From Anarhynchus alexandrinus (lineage: Eukaryota > Chordata > Aves > Charadriiformes > Charadriidae): a stretch of DNA of 64,000 nt. A program made the position numbers and the translations under genes. The notes beneath the pieces were generated by a model. That model had not been told where the DNA came from. It did not search any database and was given only the letters and a program-made list of their open reading frames with translations. The DNA lies in the NCBI GenBank assembly GCA_008711295.1, contig VUYV01000147.1, positions 1,965,772 to 2,029,771 of the forward strand. The letters run 5' to 3'. This document shows, piece by piece, positions 13,566 through 27,900 of this stretch (position 1 is its first letter; each line of letters opens with the position of its first letter).

Positions 13566-13603
13566 GAAACCTACATGACAGTAGGTTTTTGAAACCTACA
13601 TGA
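13566..13603. repeat. Direct repeat flanking its own inverse (competing hairpins)
   Basis: GAAACCTACATGA occurs at 13566-13578 and again at 13591-13603. Between them GTAGGTTT (13581-13588) is the exact reverse complement of AAACCTAC in both copies. The middle segment can therefore pair with either flank, with a 6-nt loop on one side and a 3-nt loop on the other. It lies in an NCOA7 intron. Confidence 0.6.
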
Positions 13604-16600
13604 TAGGAGCATAACAATAGCATCAAAACAGATTGTCCTGCTCAGATGTCCAGTCTGTAACACATACTTCCTGTGAATTTCAACACATCTTTATTTTCCC
13701 TGTTGGGGCAGGTCCTTAGATCTTCAGAAGATCAGAAAAGGTGGCTTTGTTAGCACTGCATTTAGAGTTACAATAAATCTTTCAAAGCATACAACTACAA
13801 CCTCTACAGCAAACTACAGAGTTCAAAGAAAGAGGAACCACTTTTTCCCCTTTGCCTGCTTTCCCCTCACTACACTCCAAGACAACAGGCCAGAGTCGAG
13901 TCTCATGTTGACACTGAGAACTACCAAACAACCACAGAGCACTGAGATAATATTAAACCCATGAGGACAACGGGACCCATGGGAATGAGAAGAGGGAAGT
14001 AGGGAAAGCCCCTCTCACCTCACTGAAACATGATCAGCTGCGATGAATGGAGGGAAGTGAGAGCTGTCCTCAGGGCCTCACCTCGCGCAAGGGTCAGCAG
14101 CACGCTACTTCCATTCATTCTCTTCCTCTCCCCTGATCTACCGACCCACCAAGCACCACTGTGCCCTGCTCCAGCATGGTGCTGGCAGATGAAGGGAACG
14201 CCACTGCCCAGAGAGCCAGGAGGAGAAAACTCTGCCTGCCCACAGCCCTGTCCGTCCCAGCGCCAGAGCTCCCAAACACTGCTTCGGCAAAGAGGGGCAC
14301 AAGAAGAGAGGAAGTAGGACTTAAGCCTAGACCTAACCGCAGATGCTGCAGATGGTGCCAGCACCAAACCAGCATGGCATTGCTGAGCTCATCAAGTGTA
14401 AGGTTTGCTGTTTGCTTTCATCAACGCTAAACAAAGCTAGCAATGACAACACAGGTATGAAGCCTGTTGTTCCCACATCAACTAAATGCAATTCCAAGTC
14501 CTTTCTCACAGTGAAGGGGAATAAATCAAGAACTTTTTTAAAAAAATAAATATATTCAGAACAGATGGGCACTCAGAAAATTTGAATGTTATCCATAGAC
14601 CAGAAGTAACAAAGGCATTCAGGTGTTTTTTTCTTTTGCTAATAAAAATACACAGGGATCTCATACCCAGTCACCAATTAATGAAAATTTTCAAAATAAA
14701 ATAATTTAACACCAGGTCGCACTCTGTTGACTTAAAACTTATTTAGCTCACTTGTTAGAAGAAGCAGAGGTGGTGTTCTAGGAAGGCATATTTAAGGCTG
14801 AAAATTATACTTCAAAAATATAGTACTAGGAAAAGCAAACTGTTTAGGAGCGCTGACTTCACAAACTGTGAGTTTACTTTTGTTGTTGGGAATTTTTCAT
14901 GTACTAGTTTGCTTTAACCACAACAAAAAAAAAAGCCTGAAAGCTAGGAGAATCACAGCGTAACCTGCAGTAGTTGCTACTGAAAACTAGTATTTCTTAA
15001 AGGTCCTTTTCAATTTTTAGTTTTTTAAGCAGTAACAGTACTAAAGCCATGTTTCCTTTACAGGTTGTCACTGACATTTCAAAGTTACATCAAAAAAAGC
15101 ACACCTGCTCTGCACTTTCCCTCTACCTGTCCTTTGATATCTCCCAAGAAAGAAATCCCTGATATTCTTTATTAATATTAACTGCCTAAAATATTAGTAA
15201 GGATATATGGTTAAAATGAATCTTGGTTTCCTGGTAGCTCCTTGCTGGTAGAGACAAAGACTGAATCAGGCAGACTATTAAAAATATGTAAATATTTGGG
15301 GGATTTTTATATGCTGGGAGACAGACATCTTATTCATATGAGTACAGTCTAAACTTAAATGATGACAAAGATGATTTTATAGGAACTTCAGTCTCAGTTT
15401 AACCCTTTCTACACTGAAATGGAAATAGACAGTGAAAAGCTTATATCACATGTCTACAGCAATGCTAATTCTTTTATTAGGTAATTTCAAGAGGAAAGAT
15501 ATTCCCGATAGACAAAGAATGCAATTAAATAAGGATGCTCTTAAAAATTTGCCACTCTCCAAATTCAGCCAATGTCAGCACCTAATAATTATATGAAGAA
15601 AAGAACAAAATACATAAAAACATATTGCACTTTTTGCTGATAGTCCTATTGCTCTGGATTTTTTCATTTATATTAGCATATTTTTGGATATTTGCTTTAT
15701 CTGTTTAGGCTTGCTGCCAAGGAGTTTTGGGGATGCTACTGGGAGTTTATAATGAGAGTGGGAACGCTCCAGCAAGGCTACAAAAAAAAAAAAAGTCACA
15801 GGAACAGACTGAACTCCTGACTCCAGGTATTCACACCACTGCAACTGCCACCACCCTCCCAAGACCTCCAGAAATGCTGCTTCCAGCTCCTGCTGCCCGC
15901 TCTGCCATCTGGCACTGCGGGACAGCAGCCTCCTGTCACGGTACATTCAAAGCAGCACAAGAGAAAGCTGCTCTAAGTGTGAGAACAAACAAAGGGTAAG
16001 GGAACTGTATTTTTGACAGAAACATTAAAAATAAAGAAATATGTGAACAGAACATCCTAAGTCTTCTAAAGACTTTGATAAATTTATCAAATTCAATTAT
16101 TTTTCCTCTCTTTTCCCTCCTTTCTCAGGCACAAAGAATAATACACCTTGCTACTTGCAGTTTAAGTAGTTTACACTTTCATGAGACAACAAAAGAACCT
16201 GCTTGCTGCACTCAGGGGTAAGCACCCAGAAATCCTGTTTGCTGGCTCTAAACATCAACGATCAATCCTCCAACCATGAGCATTACTTTCCAAAATCATG
16301 CACATGAACAACAGCACATCAAACAGCACTAGCAATACAGAAGCCAATGAAATATTTGATTATTTTTAGAACATTCAATGGACTTGATAGCTTGTCTCTG
16401 GCCATCTGTGCACACTGCGAGTCCAGGAAAGACATGCAGAGAAAAAAAACCTTTCAAGATCATGCAATTCTCTAGATACATTTTCACAACCCTGCAGAGG
16501 AACATCTCTCAACCTTTCACGAAGTAGGCAAATGCTGTAATTCCCTACTTTGCAAATGGGGAACTGAACTACATGAAATACCTTTACATGCTCAAATGAG

Positions 16601-19600
16601 AGCAGAAGAGGAACATGTACAAGTATCCTCCCACTAGCTTTAATCCAGCCAGCCTCAATAACCAGCAGCAATGAAAATAAGGAAGGAGACTACTTTGACA
16701 AAGAGCCAGTTCTTATTTTCTGTGTAAAATTTAAACTGACAAACTTTGGAGACCGATAGCACAGTCTCACATTTATTTGTCTCTGATGGCACACGCACAG
16801 AAATTAAGTGGAGATCCACAAAAAGAAATAAAAAGCCTAACTCCTCTGAGGATCTAGGTTTAAATTGTACTCTCGGCTTCTTCAGGAAATATGTAAAAAA
16901 ACTTTAGGGAAATCAAGTCAAGGGTAGTATCCTGTACCTTAGCAGGAGCCCCACAAGACAAGTAATGGTGGCAGCAACCATACTGTGAAAAAGAAGCAGG
17001 GAAGGTAAGAGGCCTAAACACAAATTTTCTACAGTTAGGAAGACAGAGCAGATTAAGGCAGAAGACTCCCAGTGAGACAGCCAGGCAGACATGGTCATGC
17101 CAAGGATGTAACAGGGAGACCCCACTGTGCCGAGGGGACAGGATGCTGCCGAGACACATCACGTCGCTCTCACCTGCTCTCTGGTAGAGTATCCCACACA
17201 ACATTAGGTTTTTTATTTTTGCTTCTCTATTTTACCTCTGCTCCTGAGACTACAGACAAACACCACACACATCTGCTCATACCACTGCATGCTTCCTTAC
17301 TCTCATCTACTGTAATACAAACATTCAAATGTTGCCATCGGTCATTTTTGGACACGAAGCATTACTAACGATTCTGCTCAGATCTGCAACTCTGCAGCAG
17401 AGTGTCTTCTTATGAAGAAGTCTTCTGGGTACATGTGCCAATTCTGACCCCTAAAAAAATGCAGCATGAGAGATGACAAGAATTACACCAACAACTCAAT
17501 ATTAAGACCAAAAAAAGGAAAGATATGTACGTAGTACTTCAAGAGCAATACTAAAAATGTCTATCAAGCAGCAGAATAGGAAATTGTAGAATAAATCACA
17601 GATAGAGGGGAAGCATTTTAAGTCTGAAAACTTGAACAGATCAGTTTCAGATCTGAAACTGAACCCTTGAGGGTTGCTATCTGTGCCTCTGGAGAGCCCA
17701 AAGCAGTTTCCAGGGCACTGTGCAGACGCAAATAGATACAAACACACACCAACAAGGTCGCAGCATAGGGTCGTACACACCACCTTTAAGCATAAGGCAA
17801 CAGAAACAGGTTAAACAGAAGAGGAGACGTGTTACAATTTGCTACTGGGTCATACAAATGCATATGATTAAGCTTCACAAGTCAAAGCACTAATATCAAC
17901 TCTAGCATTCATTTTAACAGACATCCCATTTTTAAAAACAGGAAGGTGAAAGCACATTAGCACCTTATGAGAAATGCTAAACTTTGCACTATTTCATTAA
18001 TGCCTCACTGACTGGACTAACCAGGTTGAGTGTTACTGCTTTTATATTCTGCTAGTGTATTTCATTCGGTGTCATAGTAAAGATAAAAGTTTCAGAATAA
18101 ACGCTCCAGCATCTCAAGATGAAAGGTAACAGAAATGCACAGCCAGCAAAGAGGAGAGTAAGCTACAACTTTTTTAGTCTTTTCTTCAGGCAGAATGACC
18201 TAGTTAAAAGTGAGATTGGAAGCTTTCAGAAAAGCACTAGCACAACCCAACAAAACACAGCACAGACTAATTACATTAAGTTAGATTCAGTAGAATGGAC
18301 AAAAAATTGTTTGTCCTAAAGCTATCTTAAGATAAATATGGAATTATTTTAATACAATTATATAGTCACATTATAATTACCATATAAAGTGTAATGTTAT
18401 CTCTAAAACATTAATAAGCTCTATAAATAAGTTCTCAGCCCATCATACATAACTGAAGGGTGCTAAACCAACCTAGGAGAGCTTCTCCACCTCAGTGAAG
18501 TTGAGGCTGATGACTCAAACCTTGCTTAGGTGAACAACCCTTATGTATGCACACAACTACACCGACCTTTAAAGTATTAAGCCTGCCATGTTTCTTGTAA
18601 CAGGGGTACACTCTTAAAATCCCCAAATGATTAAAATGCAAAAATTAAGAGACTGAAAATAAATTTGTACGCAGAAGCGGTTTCTGGACTTCTTGTTCAG
18701 ATTAAACACAGACCAGTATCACAATTTCTCTATCTCCAAATGGAGAGAAAGAGAGATTCAATGTGACTAGTGTACCCTGTGGCCTGTCAAGGACATTGAA
18801 GATAAGATCTAGAGATAAGACAGGCAAAGGGAACAAAACCCAGAGGAACTGGGTGCAATGTTTAGGAGCTTATTATCCCCACTACAGAGGTGTAGTAAGC
18901 TAACAGTCCAAGCATTTTCGTTTGCTACTAATACACTAAGAACAGGCCAAGCTTAGATCACCTTCAGCTCCCCAACTGGATCTGCAACAGCCTGTCTACA
19001 TGAACAAAGTTCAAATAAAATAAATGAGAATCAATGTAACAGAAACTATTTGTGATTCAGAAACCAAACAACAATAACAAAACTTGATTAAACTCCAATG
19101 GACTCCCCAGGCGAATTATTCCTACCTGGCTTGGGAGAAGACTTTTACCCACTAACTCAGGCTGTCATGTTTCACACAGAGTAAGGGGAAGCAAAAGAGC
19201 TAGCAGAAATTCCACATTACCGGTGATGGCTGTCAAGAGAGAAAAACATCAAGATTCAATCTTCCCTTATTGGCAGCTGAACATCACCAGATGCATTTTC
19301 TATAAGGAACAATATATTTTACTGTGTAACTCAGCTGCAGTTGCTAGACGGAAACTGGTTAAATAGAAGTGTGAACTATTAACAGGCAGAGCACTATGCC
19401 ATAACAAATGTAGAAGCACAGTGCTGTCTGAAATCAGGCCACTTGGGAAGATTTTAATTTTTAAATCAACAAGAACATTGCTGCAAAAGTTTTAAAATAA
19501 TTAACACCTTCCTTTTCTTGTATCCCCTGTTTCATCCCACCCCAGTTCAAGTAAGCATCAAGCTCAAGCTTTCTGAACCCTCGCAGCCTTTCACGCTCAC

Positions 19601-22600
19601 ATTGTACAGGTAGACACAGCATGTGGAGTTTAAATGCCAAATCCTGCATCTTCATGGACTGTTGACAGAAAACACTGGTCTCTGCCTACCAAATACTGTA
19701 ACAAAAGGTACAAGGCAGCAGAAAAACATTAGCATTTGGATGAACAGAATGAATTCTGTCGCCACTGAAATACAGAAAACCTCATACATGTAAATAACAG
19801 AAACACCCAAGAATTTGCAGGGTGCTGGTTCCAGATAATTGGGATTCCAGTAAATTGCAGCTACATTTATTTAAAAAGCTAAGCCTTTCAAACATTCCTC
19901 GTCAAGAATATTGCTTTCATTTTACGGGTGAGAGACTGAGATCCAGAGGACCTTGTGGTCACTCTGCAAAGTTATTACAAAACCACAGATCTGGTAACTG
20001 CAAGGCAAACGGCTTACCCTTTGTGCCTTTCTTTCCTGGGACGCCTGCTTAATGAAACAAAGTCTGTGCTTACGCCACATACTGAGGCATTTCTTTCACT
20101 GGTTACTTTGCATTTCTGATTTAGATCCTAAACTGATGTACACCATCACAGTCACACCACCACAGAACAAGAGGAGGATGCAGTTTACCATATTCAGAGA
20201 GGTAAGACAGATCTCACTGTTCTCTTACCTCTCCCTGGAGCACACCAGCACACACACAAAGGACTTATGTATGTGCTTAGCAGCATTCAACTAAAACACC
20301 AAGTACTTGCAGTTTCTAAAAAATAAAAATTGATGAACATTCAACACATCAACTAGCATTTAGACAATGCCCTTAGCACTACCTTGCTGATATGGCAGCT
20401 GACACCAGCATGTTCCTTGCTCATAACAACTGCTAGTTTCATGATCTGTTTAGAAACATTTGAAAGAAAGCCTGCACATCTGTTTTGACAAAGTCAAAGC
20501 ATATGCATACAGATAACCACATCGCTCCTACAGCCAACGAGTTACGGATTCTCTACAGGTTTTTAAGGGACATGACCAAGTCCTCCTTGGATTCCCCTCT
20601 CTGAACCAAGCAAAGGCACCGAAGCAGCGAACAGAATGTCACTCCATCCTCACCACTTCTACGCAGCAGTGTGTTACGACAGTAAGTCAGGTAGCAAACA
20701 TAATCAGCTGACTGCCTTGGTGCCACCTCCATGCCAGGTTAGCAACCAGAACTGCCCTTTGTCCCATACACAGAATGCTGTTAAGGGCTATTGGATCCAC
20801 AGTGTCATATATCACATGCTCGGCCATACATCTGAGTTGCTTCTATGAATTAGCTTACACAGGGCTCAAGCAGGATTTGCACTGCCAAATCAGCAGCAGC
20901 ACTACAGACAGATGTACAGCAAACGTCCTTTAGTGATCAAGGGGACCTTGGCCAGCCGAAGTGCCAGGCCAAAGAAACTGGGCTTTCCTTTTGCTCGCCT
21001 CTTTCAGGCTGTTTAAATACTTCCAGGCAGCACACAGCTGCCAGTTTGAAGGATTACTGCCCTTCACCTTCCTCCCATTCACCTACTTCAGCTGTTTGCT
21101 TCCACTCCTCCACCCAAAATTACCACACAAATTACCTATAGTAGTCAGCAGAAGGGTCTCTATCTGCAGTTCCCATGCCAGCTCACACCCAGTTCCCACA
21201 GGCTCTGCTGCACACAGCTGAACTGCAAGCACACCCTTACTTCTGCCACAGAAGGTAGACCTGCAGTAGAAAGCTTGGGCTTTCTATCATCGACCTAACT
21301 CCTTGAGCAGCCACGTCGTTCGGTGGGTCTCAGCAACTGCACACTCTGAAAGATGAGTGCTGCCGAGACCTACGGCCAGCAGTCATGAGATGAGAAAGAG
21401 ACTGCGAAAGACAAATACGTGTTCCCAGCTTCACAGCAAACTTGCTCTCTCGCTTCTCATCTCTTTTCTCACCAACCCAATAAAGGCCTTTATACCAATG
21501 GTAAATAAAGTAGAGCCAGAGCAAAAAGAGACAAGTGTTTGAAGAGTCACATAAACCACAAAGATGTGGCTTGATGCTTGGCACAAATACCTGTACCATA
21601 AATCACAGATGCCATAAATCGCTTTCCACTTACAATTAGTTTAGGTCCCAAAATGGTTAAGCATAAAGTTTGCTTTATATTTGTAAATATTTCCATTGTA
21701 TTCAAAGATACTCAGTTAATATGTTCTCAATACTTTACAGAATAAGGCAACAAGAAAGTGTTAAAATATGAATAAACACATCGATCTAACAGGAAGTATT
21801 AGAACTGGTCACTGTTCTTTAGGTCAAGTACATTTCCAACAATATTCATAATCAAGCTGTGAAAATTATTGGAAACTTTTCTTTAGAAAGTACCCCTCAT
21901 TTTAAAGTTTTTCTAAAAAGACCCTCAAATTAACAGCCCACTGACACTACACTGTGAAAGAGTAACATTTAAATACTTCCTCACTTCAAAAAGCAACTCA
22001 AGACACAAGAGCTACTTGAAGGTAATTTTAAGTTTCAGCTCAACATCCCTTTTTTCAACTGACCCTGACTCATGCAAATTCCAGGCCGTGGCTTTTTCTC
22101 TGTCACCTACCTCCCAACTGAGAAGCAAAGGAGTTGAGGAGTGGGGGTAGAAAGGAGTCTTACAGTAATGCAATGCAAATGTTTTCCTATCTGAAACACC
22201 ATTAACAGAACCAAAATGCCAGGTTTCCATAGCAACCTTAACTGTGTCACATTGCATACACTGTACATTAAGTAACATATAAAACAGTTTAATTGTAACA
22301 GAAAATCCTGTACATTTGTAATGTACAAAATTAAGACTGGAAACCTTCATTGTTTATTTTTCAATTCCTTAACCTGCAATATTTATTGCATTAGTCAGTT
22401 GACTGTGACCTTGTACCACACCAGCACACGCAGCTTCACAGGTGCTCAGACGTTGGCAGCATTAGGCGCATTAAAATTACAACGATCAACAATAAATCGT
22501 ACCCTTTACCCACTGCATAGTCTGAAGGTTGTTTTAAAAGTAGCCATGTTTCTAATTATTTCCCTCCTCCTTGCAAAATTCCGTTAGGTATTGTGTAACT

Positions 22601-24109
22601 GAGAATGATTTAGTTCTCTTGCTCTTCTGAAACATCCTTAAAACCTTTATTACCATTTTTCCTTCCTCCATCTTTGGATTCCTGTACAACATTACACACA
22701 GTTTCTGGCCTTGTACCGAGTCACCTTGCACTATATACAAAGCAAAAACTTCCCTCTCAAACTGAATTCCCCATAGCACTGTTACATTGACCTACCTAAT
22801 TAGATTGCTTCTAATCTAATAAAGAATTAGAAAGAAAAAGAAACAGAAAAATAAGTTGTTTCTACTTTTCCGTGTTCTAACCATTTGTGCACAGCTGTCT
22901 GCTCAAAATTATTCTGGTAAATAAAGTTAGCAACCTATTTCTATGTATACAGAAAAGACAGAACAACAGAACAGTTCATACAAAACAGCTATATGCTATC
23001 CTTTTTTCAGCATATCTAATCTGGACTTATTTGCTCAACTCTGGATGGGTTCTGTCAGTGAGACAGTTCAGGGTTTAGTTAAAAAAAAAGTTAAACATAT
23101 GCTTGAATTAAGGTTGAGTACTGTTGCATAAAAAACAGAAGTGTAGAAATTTTCTGGTAAAACAACAGCAGTATTGTTCAGATTACATTCAGATTACTCA
23201 AGTGTTTTAAACATTATTATTGAGCCAAGGTGCTCTTGTTGAACAGACAGACTGATTTTGAAAGTAAAATTCAAACATCTTACACTGACAGTATCGAAAA
23301 AGTAACTCTGCATTGCTGAAGCTAAATATTTCTTTTTGCTAGGAAAAAAACCAAAAAACTCTTCACAAAATTTGAACTAATTTTACAAATAGCTTCAATT
23401 CCTCCAGTGCTGCATTTTCACAGAAGCCACCTCAGCCACATCACCAGGCACCGCAACATCTCTACTCATGTACCAAGTGCATTCAGAGGGACAGCTCACT
23501 TACTCCAGTTATGCTTGTAGTACCTAAGGAAACACTGGCAGAATTGGGGCCCACAAATGAAAGCTGCTAATTTTCCATTCACCACAACTTACACCTGACA
23601 AAGCTGCTAATGGCAAGTGTTTCAGATTGCCCAACACATTTCACGCAAAACCTTGTCTTCACTTGTTTACAGCTACATCAAAGTAATTGCTTGCCCTTCC
23701 TCAAGTTCGAAGCCAGCCAAAACAGTTAACATATTAAGGAGTTTTGGGGGTTTTTTGGTCCATGTTAAAGCCTCTTTTTTTTTTTTGAGGGGCTGTAGTG
23801 CTTCCAGTTTTGGTGTTAGAACTTAAAAGTTGGCAGAGAACAATCCACACCTTTTCACAGTTGCTCTGAAAACCTGTCCAAACTGGGTAGAGACCTACAC
23901 CTTTAAAAAAATAGGAACAGCAGCTTATACCTACCCCATCTGGATGCATTAGTCATTTGTAGTTAAAAAGGACTGATGCATTACCTGTGAGAAGTGTATT
24001 ACCCCAGAGCTAGTTTCATGTTCTTATCAGTAACTATTACAAGACCTAGGATTAAAATGCACACTTCCAATCTCAAACACATGGCTGGGCTAACCTTAAT
24101 GAAGAGTAT

Positions 24110-24946
24110 ACCTCGACTTCAGCAAGGTTTTTGACACTGTCTCCCATAATATCCTCATAGGTACGTTTAGGAAGTGTGGGTTAGACGAGCGGACAATGAG
24201 GTGGATTGAGAATCAGCTGAATGGCAGAGCTCAGAGGGTTGTGATCAGCGGTGCAGAGTCTAGTTGCAGGCCTGTACCTAGTGATGTTCCCCAGGAGTCA
24301 GTTCTGGGTTCAATCTTGTTCAACATATTCCTCAATGACCCGGATGAGGGAACAGAGTGTATCATCAGCAAACTTGCTTATGACACAAAACTGGGAGGAG
24401 TGGCTGACATACCAGAAGGCTGTGCTGCCATTCAGCGAGACACTGAACATGCTAGAGTGTTGAGCAGAGAAGAACCTAATGAAGTTCAACAAGGGCAAGC
24501 GCAGGGTCTTGCACCTAAGTAGGAATAACCCCATGTACCAGTACAGGTTAGGGGTTGACCTGCTGGAAAGCAGCTCTTCAGAGACGCACCTGGGAGTCCT
24601 GGTGGACAACAAGATAACCATGAGCCAGCAATGTGCTCTTGTGGCCAAGAAGGACAATGGCATCCTGGGGTGCACTAAAAAAAAGCATGGCCAGCAGGTC
24701 GAGGGAGGTCATCCTCCCCCTCTACTCTGCCCTGGTGAGGCCATATCTGGAGTACTGTGTCCAGTTCTGGGCTCCCCAGTCCAAGAAAGACAAGGAACTA
24801 CTGGAGAGAGTCCAGCGGAGGGCTACAAAGATGATCAAGGGAACAGAGTACCTTTGTTATGAGGAAAGGCTGAGAAACCTGGGTCTGTTTAGCCTGGAGA
24901 AGACTGAGAGGGGATCGCATCAATGCTTATAAATATTTAAAGGATG
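24110..24946 (+). mobile_element. CR1 LINE fragment (reverse transcriptase region, degenerate)
   Basis: Conceptual translation across frame breaks gives the C-terminal half of the CR1 reverse transcriptase. It runs from a DFSK.FDTV.HNIL motif at the left, through the palm and thumb (an [12 protein letters not shown] stretch and '[10 protein letters not shown]'), to the region reading [15 protein letters not shown] and LGLFSLEK. The usual catalytic A-D-D box is altered to A-Y-D, so this copy is dead. Frameshifts occur near 24480 and 24690. It stops at about 24946, after the motif encoding Y-K-Y-L-K, and lacks the CR1 3' tail. It sits inside an NCOA7 intron in antisense to the gene. CR1 is the dominant bird LINE. 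Confidence 0.9.
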
Positions 24947-27900
24947 GGTGGCTTTCCTTCTGCAAACCTCCTTGGCTTTCCACTGGCATTTTCACAGACT
25001 GCCCATGGCACTCTTCAATCGTGGCTCCCTCCTAGTGGAGCAGGGCCCCATTCTGCGAGGACCAGTGTGCCCATTTCTTTCCCAGGAGGAAAAGAAGGAT
25101 GGGAACGCACCTTCCTTGCTCTTCTCACAACCTTAATCCAAAGTGCACTTAGAGTTGAGAAGGGCTAGAAACCACTCTCCCAGGTAGCAGTGTTTTTTCC
25201 ACAAGTCGACATCCGTAAAGCCCAGGAGAACTCACTAATATGCGCAACTGCAGAAGGTGTGGTTGTTTCCTGGGGTTCACATTACTTGCTCTTCCCACCC
25301 TGCCTGTAGAAGATTCTGGATTTCTTGTTCTTGCTGTATGATTTTTGGTCTCAAGATCAGTCTCTATTCCCAGGTAAAACCTGCCTGTTACCTGCCTGGC
25401 TCAGCCTGGGACTGGGAACTACCAGAGCAGGGCTCACAAAAGGACAGAACTAGTTGACAAAACACTGAAACTTACTACTCATACAATAGCATCAAGTGCA
25501 CAGTGTCAACAGAGAAGGAGAAAAGAAAACTAATTTCCAGCTCCTTAATCTCTTTTGATGACAACCAATGTGTTACTTGTACTAACAGAAATCACACGCT
25601 ACAAAGGGAAATCCAATTTTCAAAACAAATAGCACACTTAAAAATTTATCCACCGAGTGATTAGTTAGCAGAGCTCAATTTTAAGGAATCCAGAATTCCT
25701 GTATATAAGGAAACAAATGTGCTCCAGTGAGCAACCACATCAGCACTAGCCCAACACAGGAGATTTTACCTTCCATCCTGTAAGCATGACTATAGCATGT
25801 ATGCATGTAGATGTAGCAAATGTAGATGTTCCTGCCTAGCCTCTGTACAGTGATGTGATGATGCCAGCCACCTCCCACCATCTACTCACCCCTAACAAGA
25901 AGGCATACCTAACCAACACAGCTCAGCATCACACACAGGGGAAAAAAACAAACACCAAACCCAAATTACTTGTAAATCAAATGGAATTTCTTCAGCTGAT
26001 ACCTAAGCATAAGGGCTGGAGAACAACTCACCGCACTAGCAGAAAGCTACCCTTGTCATTCCTTCGTGGTTCGCAATTCATCTCCTAACTGCTCTGATGA
26101 CTACTCAGACTGCTTGCTACTTGACCCAGCACATCTGGGTGGCAAGGGGGCTTTCATGTTCATCAGCTGTTGCATAGCTGTCAATCATTTGACCCGTATC
26201 TACACAAGTGACTGGCTTAACAGCAGGCAAAGTCAATCTTTCACCACATACCTGGCCACATTTCAGCACACTGTTCCGTAACAAAGTAAGAGTCAAAGTT
26301 TTATCTCCTTGATTCTCCATTCATTGTCACCAGGATGTCACCACTTGCACCACGCATCTACCAGACAACACCTGCATTTTAGAAGCTTTCGGAGCTGGGA
26401 CAGATGGAACTGCCAGGATTTTATGTCATGGGTTATGCTACCTTTAGCCATTAGTCTGCAGCAGCTTCACTGCAAAAGGTTCGATCGGCAACCAGGATGG
26501 AAAAAAAAGAGAGTACAAAAAGTCGAACATTACTTATATATTACAAGTGAGAATTTCTTTTTAATATCTATTCTAAATATCACACACAATCTTAATGTGT
26601 AAAATTACTTTTTTGTACTCTTCAATGCTTCACTGAATTATCTGAACCTTTGTAAGTACGAAGGAAAAACTCAAGCCAGTCTCTGGCCTGCTGCAAAGCA
26701 TTGCTGAGCTTGTTACAGCTACCAAAACCTGCATACAGTATCATACCCAGCTTTATGAGAAGTACCCTGGTCTTTGGCATCCGTATAGATACTTAAAAAG
26801 CATTAAAGAAATGCTGCCGCTTAAGTTGACAGTAAAATAAAGCCCTTGCCACCACACTGGAGCATTACTTGACCATGAGACAGTTAACTACAACAACAGA
26901 CCAGTGCTACCTACTACATGATTTGTGCACAGTGACTCCTGACACAGCATGCAAGCACTGCTGAACCACTGATGATACCAAGTTGTTCCTTGTACCATTC
27001 CCCCCACGTAACAACCTAGGCAGATCCCAGTTAGTTTCTGCAATCACAGCATCACCTGACCTGGCAGGAAGCCATCCAGATTGAAGGTGGCAGTGATGGT
27101 TCATAAATATTCATACTTCTTTTCTAGCTGCTGCCTTAGTTTAGAGTATTTAAAAAGAAAACAAACCAGAAAATAAGACAGATGGCATGTGGGACAGAAA
27201 GCAAAAAAAAAACCAAACCAAAAAACCAGACAGGAGTAGCGGCAGATAGAGACAGCACTGTTAGAAAAGGTTAAATTTACTTGAAAAATGAGTCAGGGAA
27301 TATATTACCTTTTCTTAAGATAAGGCTGAGTTCAAGGAAGCAGTAGCTCTCGCTGGGAACTTCCGTAAAACAAAGCTGTGATTTCCTCTAACTGGTGCAC
27401 TGGGACAGCTCTTTGTCTGCCCGGGGAGCCTTAGATTTTTGGGGAAATGGCTCTCGGATATCTTCGGAAACACTATGGGAAGATCCCCAAATCAGTCACT
27501 AATGGGCGAGACTACTGTAAGAAAACTTCCTTTCTAGAAAGGAAAGCTTTTAAATCCTGTTAAGTGAACACAGAATGAAACATAAACAATCCTAATTTGA
27601 CACTGTAACCAAAAGGTAAATGCAAATCTTGCCCATATAAACAGGTGTAACTTCCCTGCTCACCTTGGATGTTTTCTGTTCCTGTAAACCAGGTTGATAT
27701 TACCATTACTTAAATATGACAGGCAGGATGTTGAAAAAAAACAACCTGTAAAACATACATACTAGCCATAACAAAGGCAACAGAAGAAAAACAGCAGCAC
27801 CTCAGTGGGATCTACATGTAGCATATCAAAGAGGATACCTAATGATTAATTACATGCATGAGTACTACAGGGGACAGAATAACTGACAGCAAGGAACAGC

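Noticed and set aside
14020..14430. Cluster of overlapping ORFs on both strands near 14.0-14.4 kb
   Set aside because: It is a GC-richer patch producing frames in several registers. I considered a processed pseudogene but could not recognise any source protein or poly-A tail.
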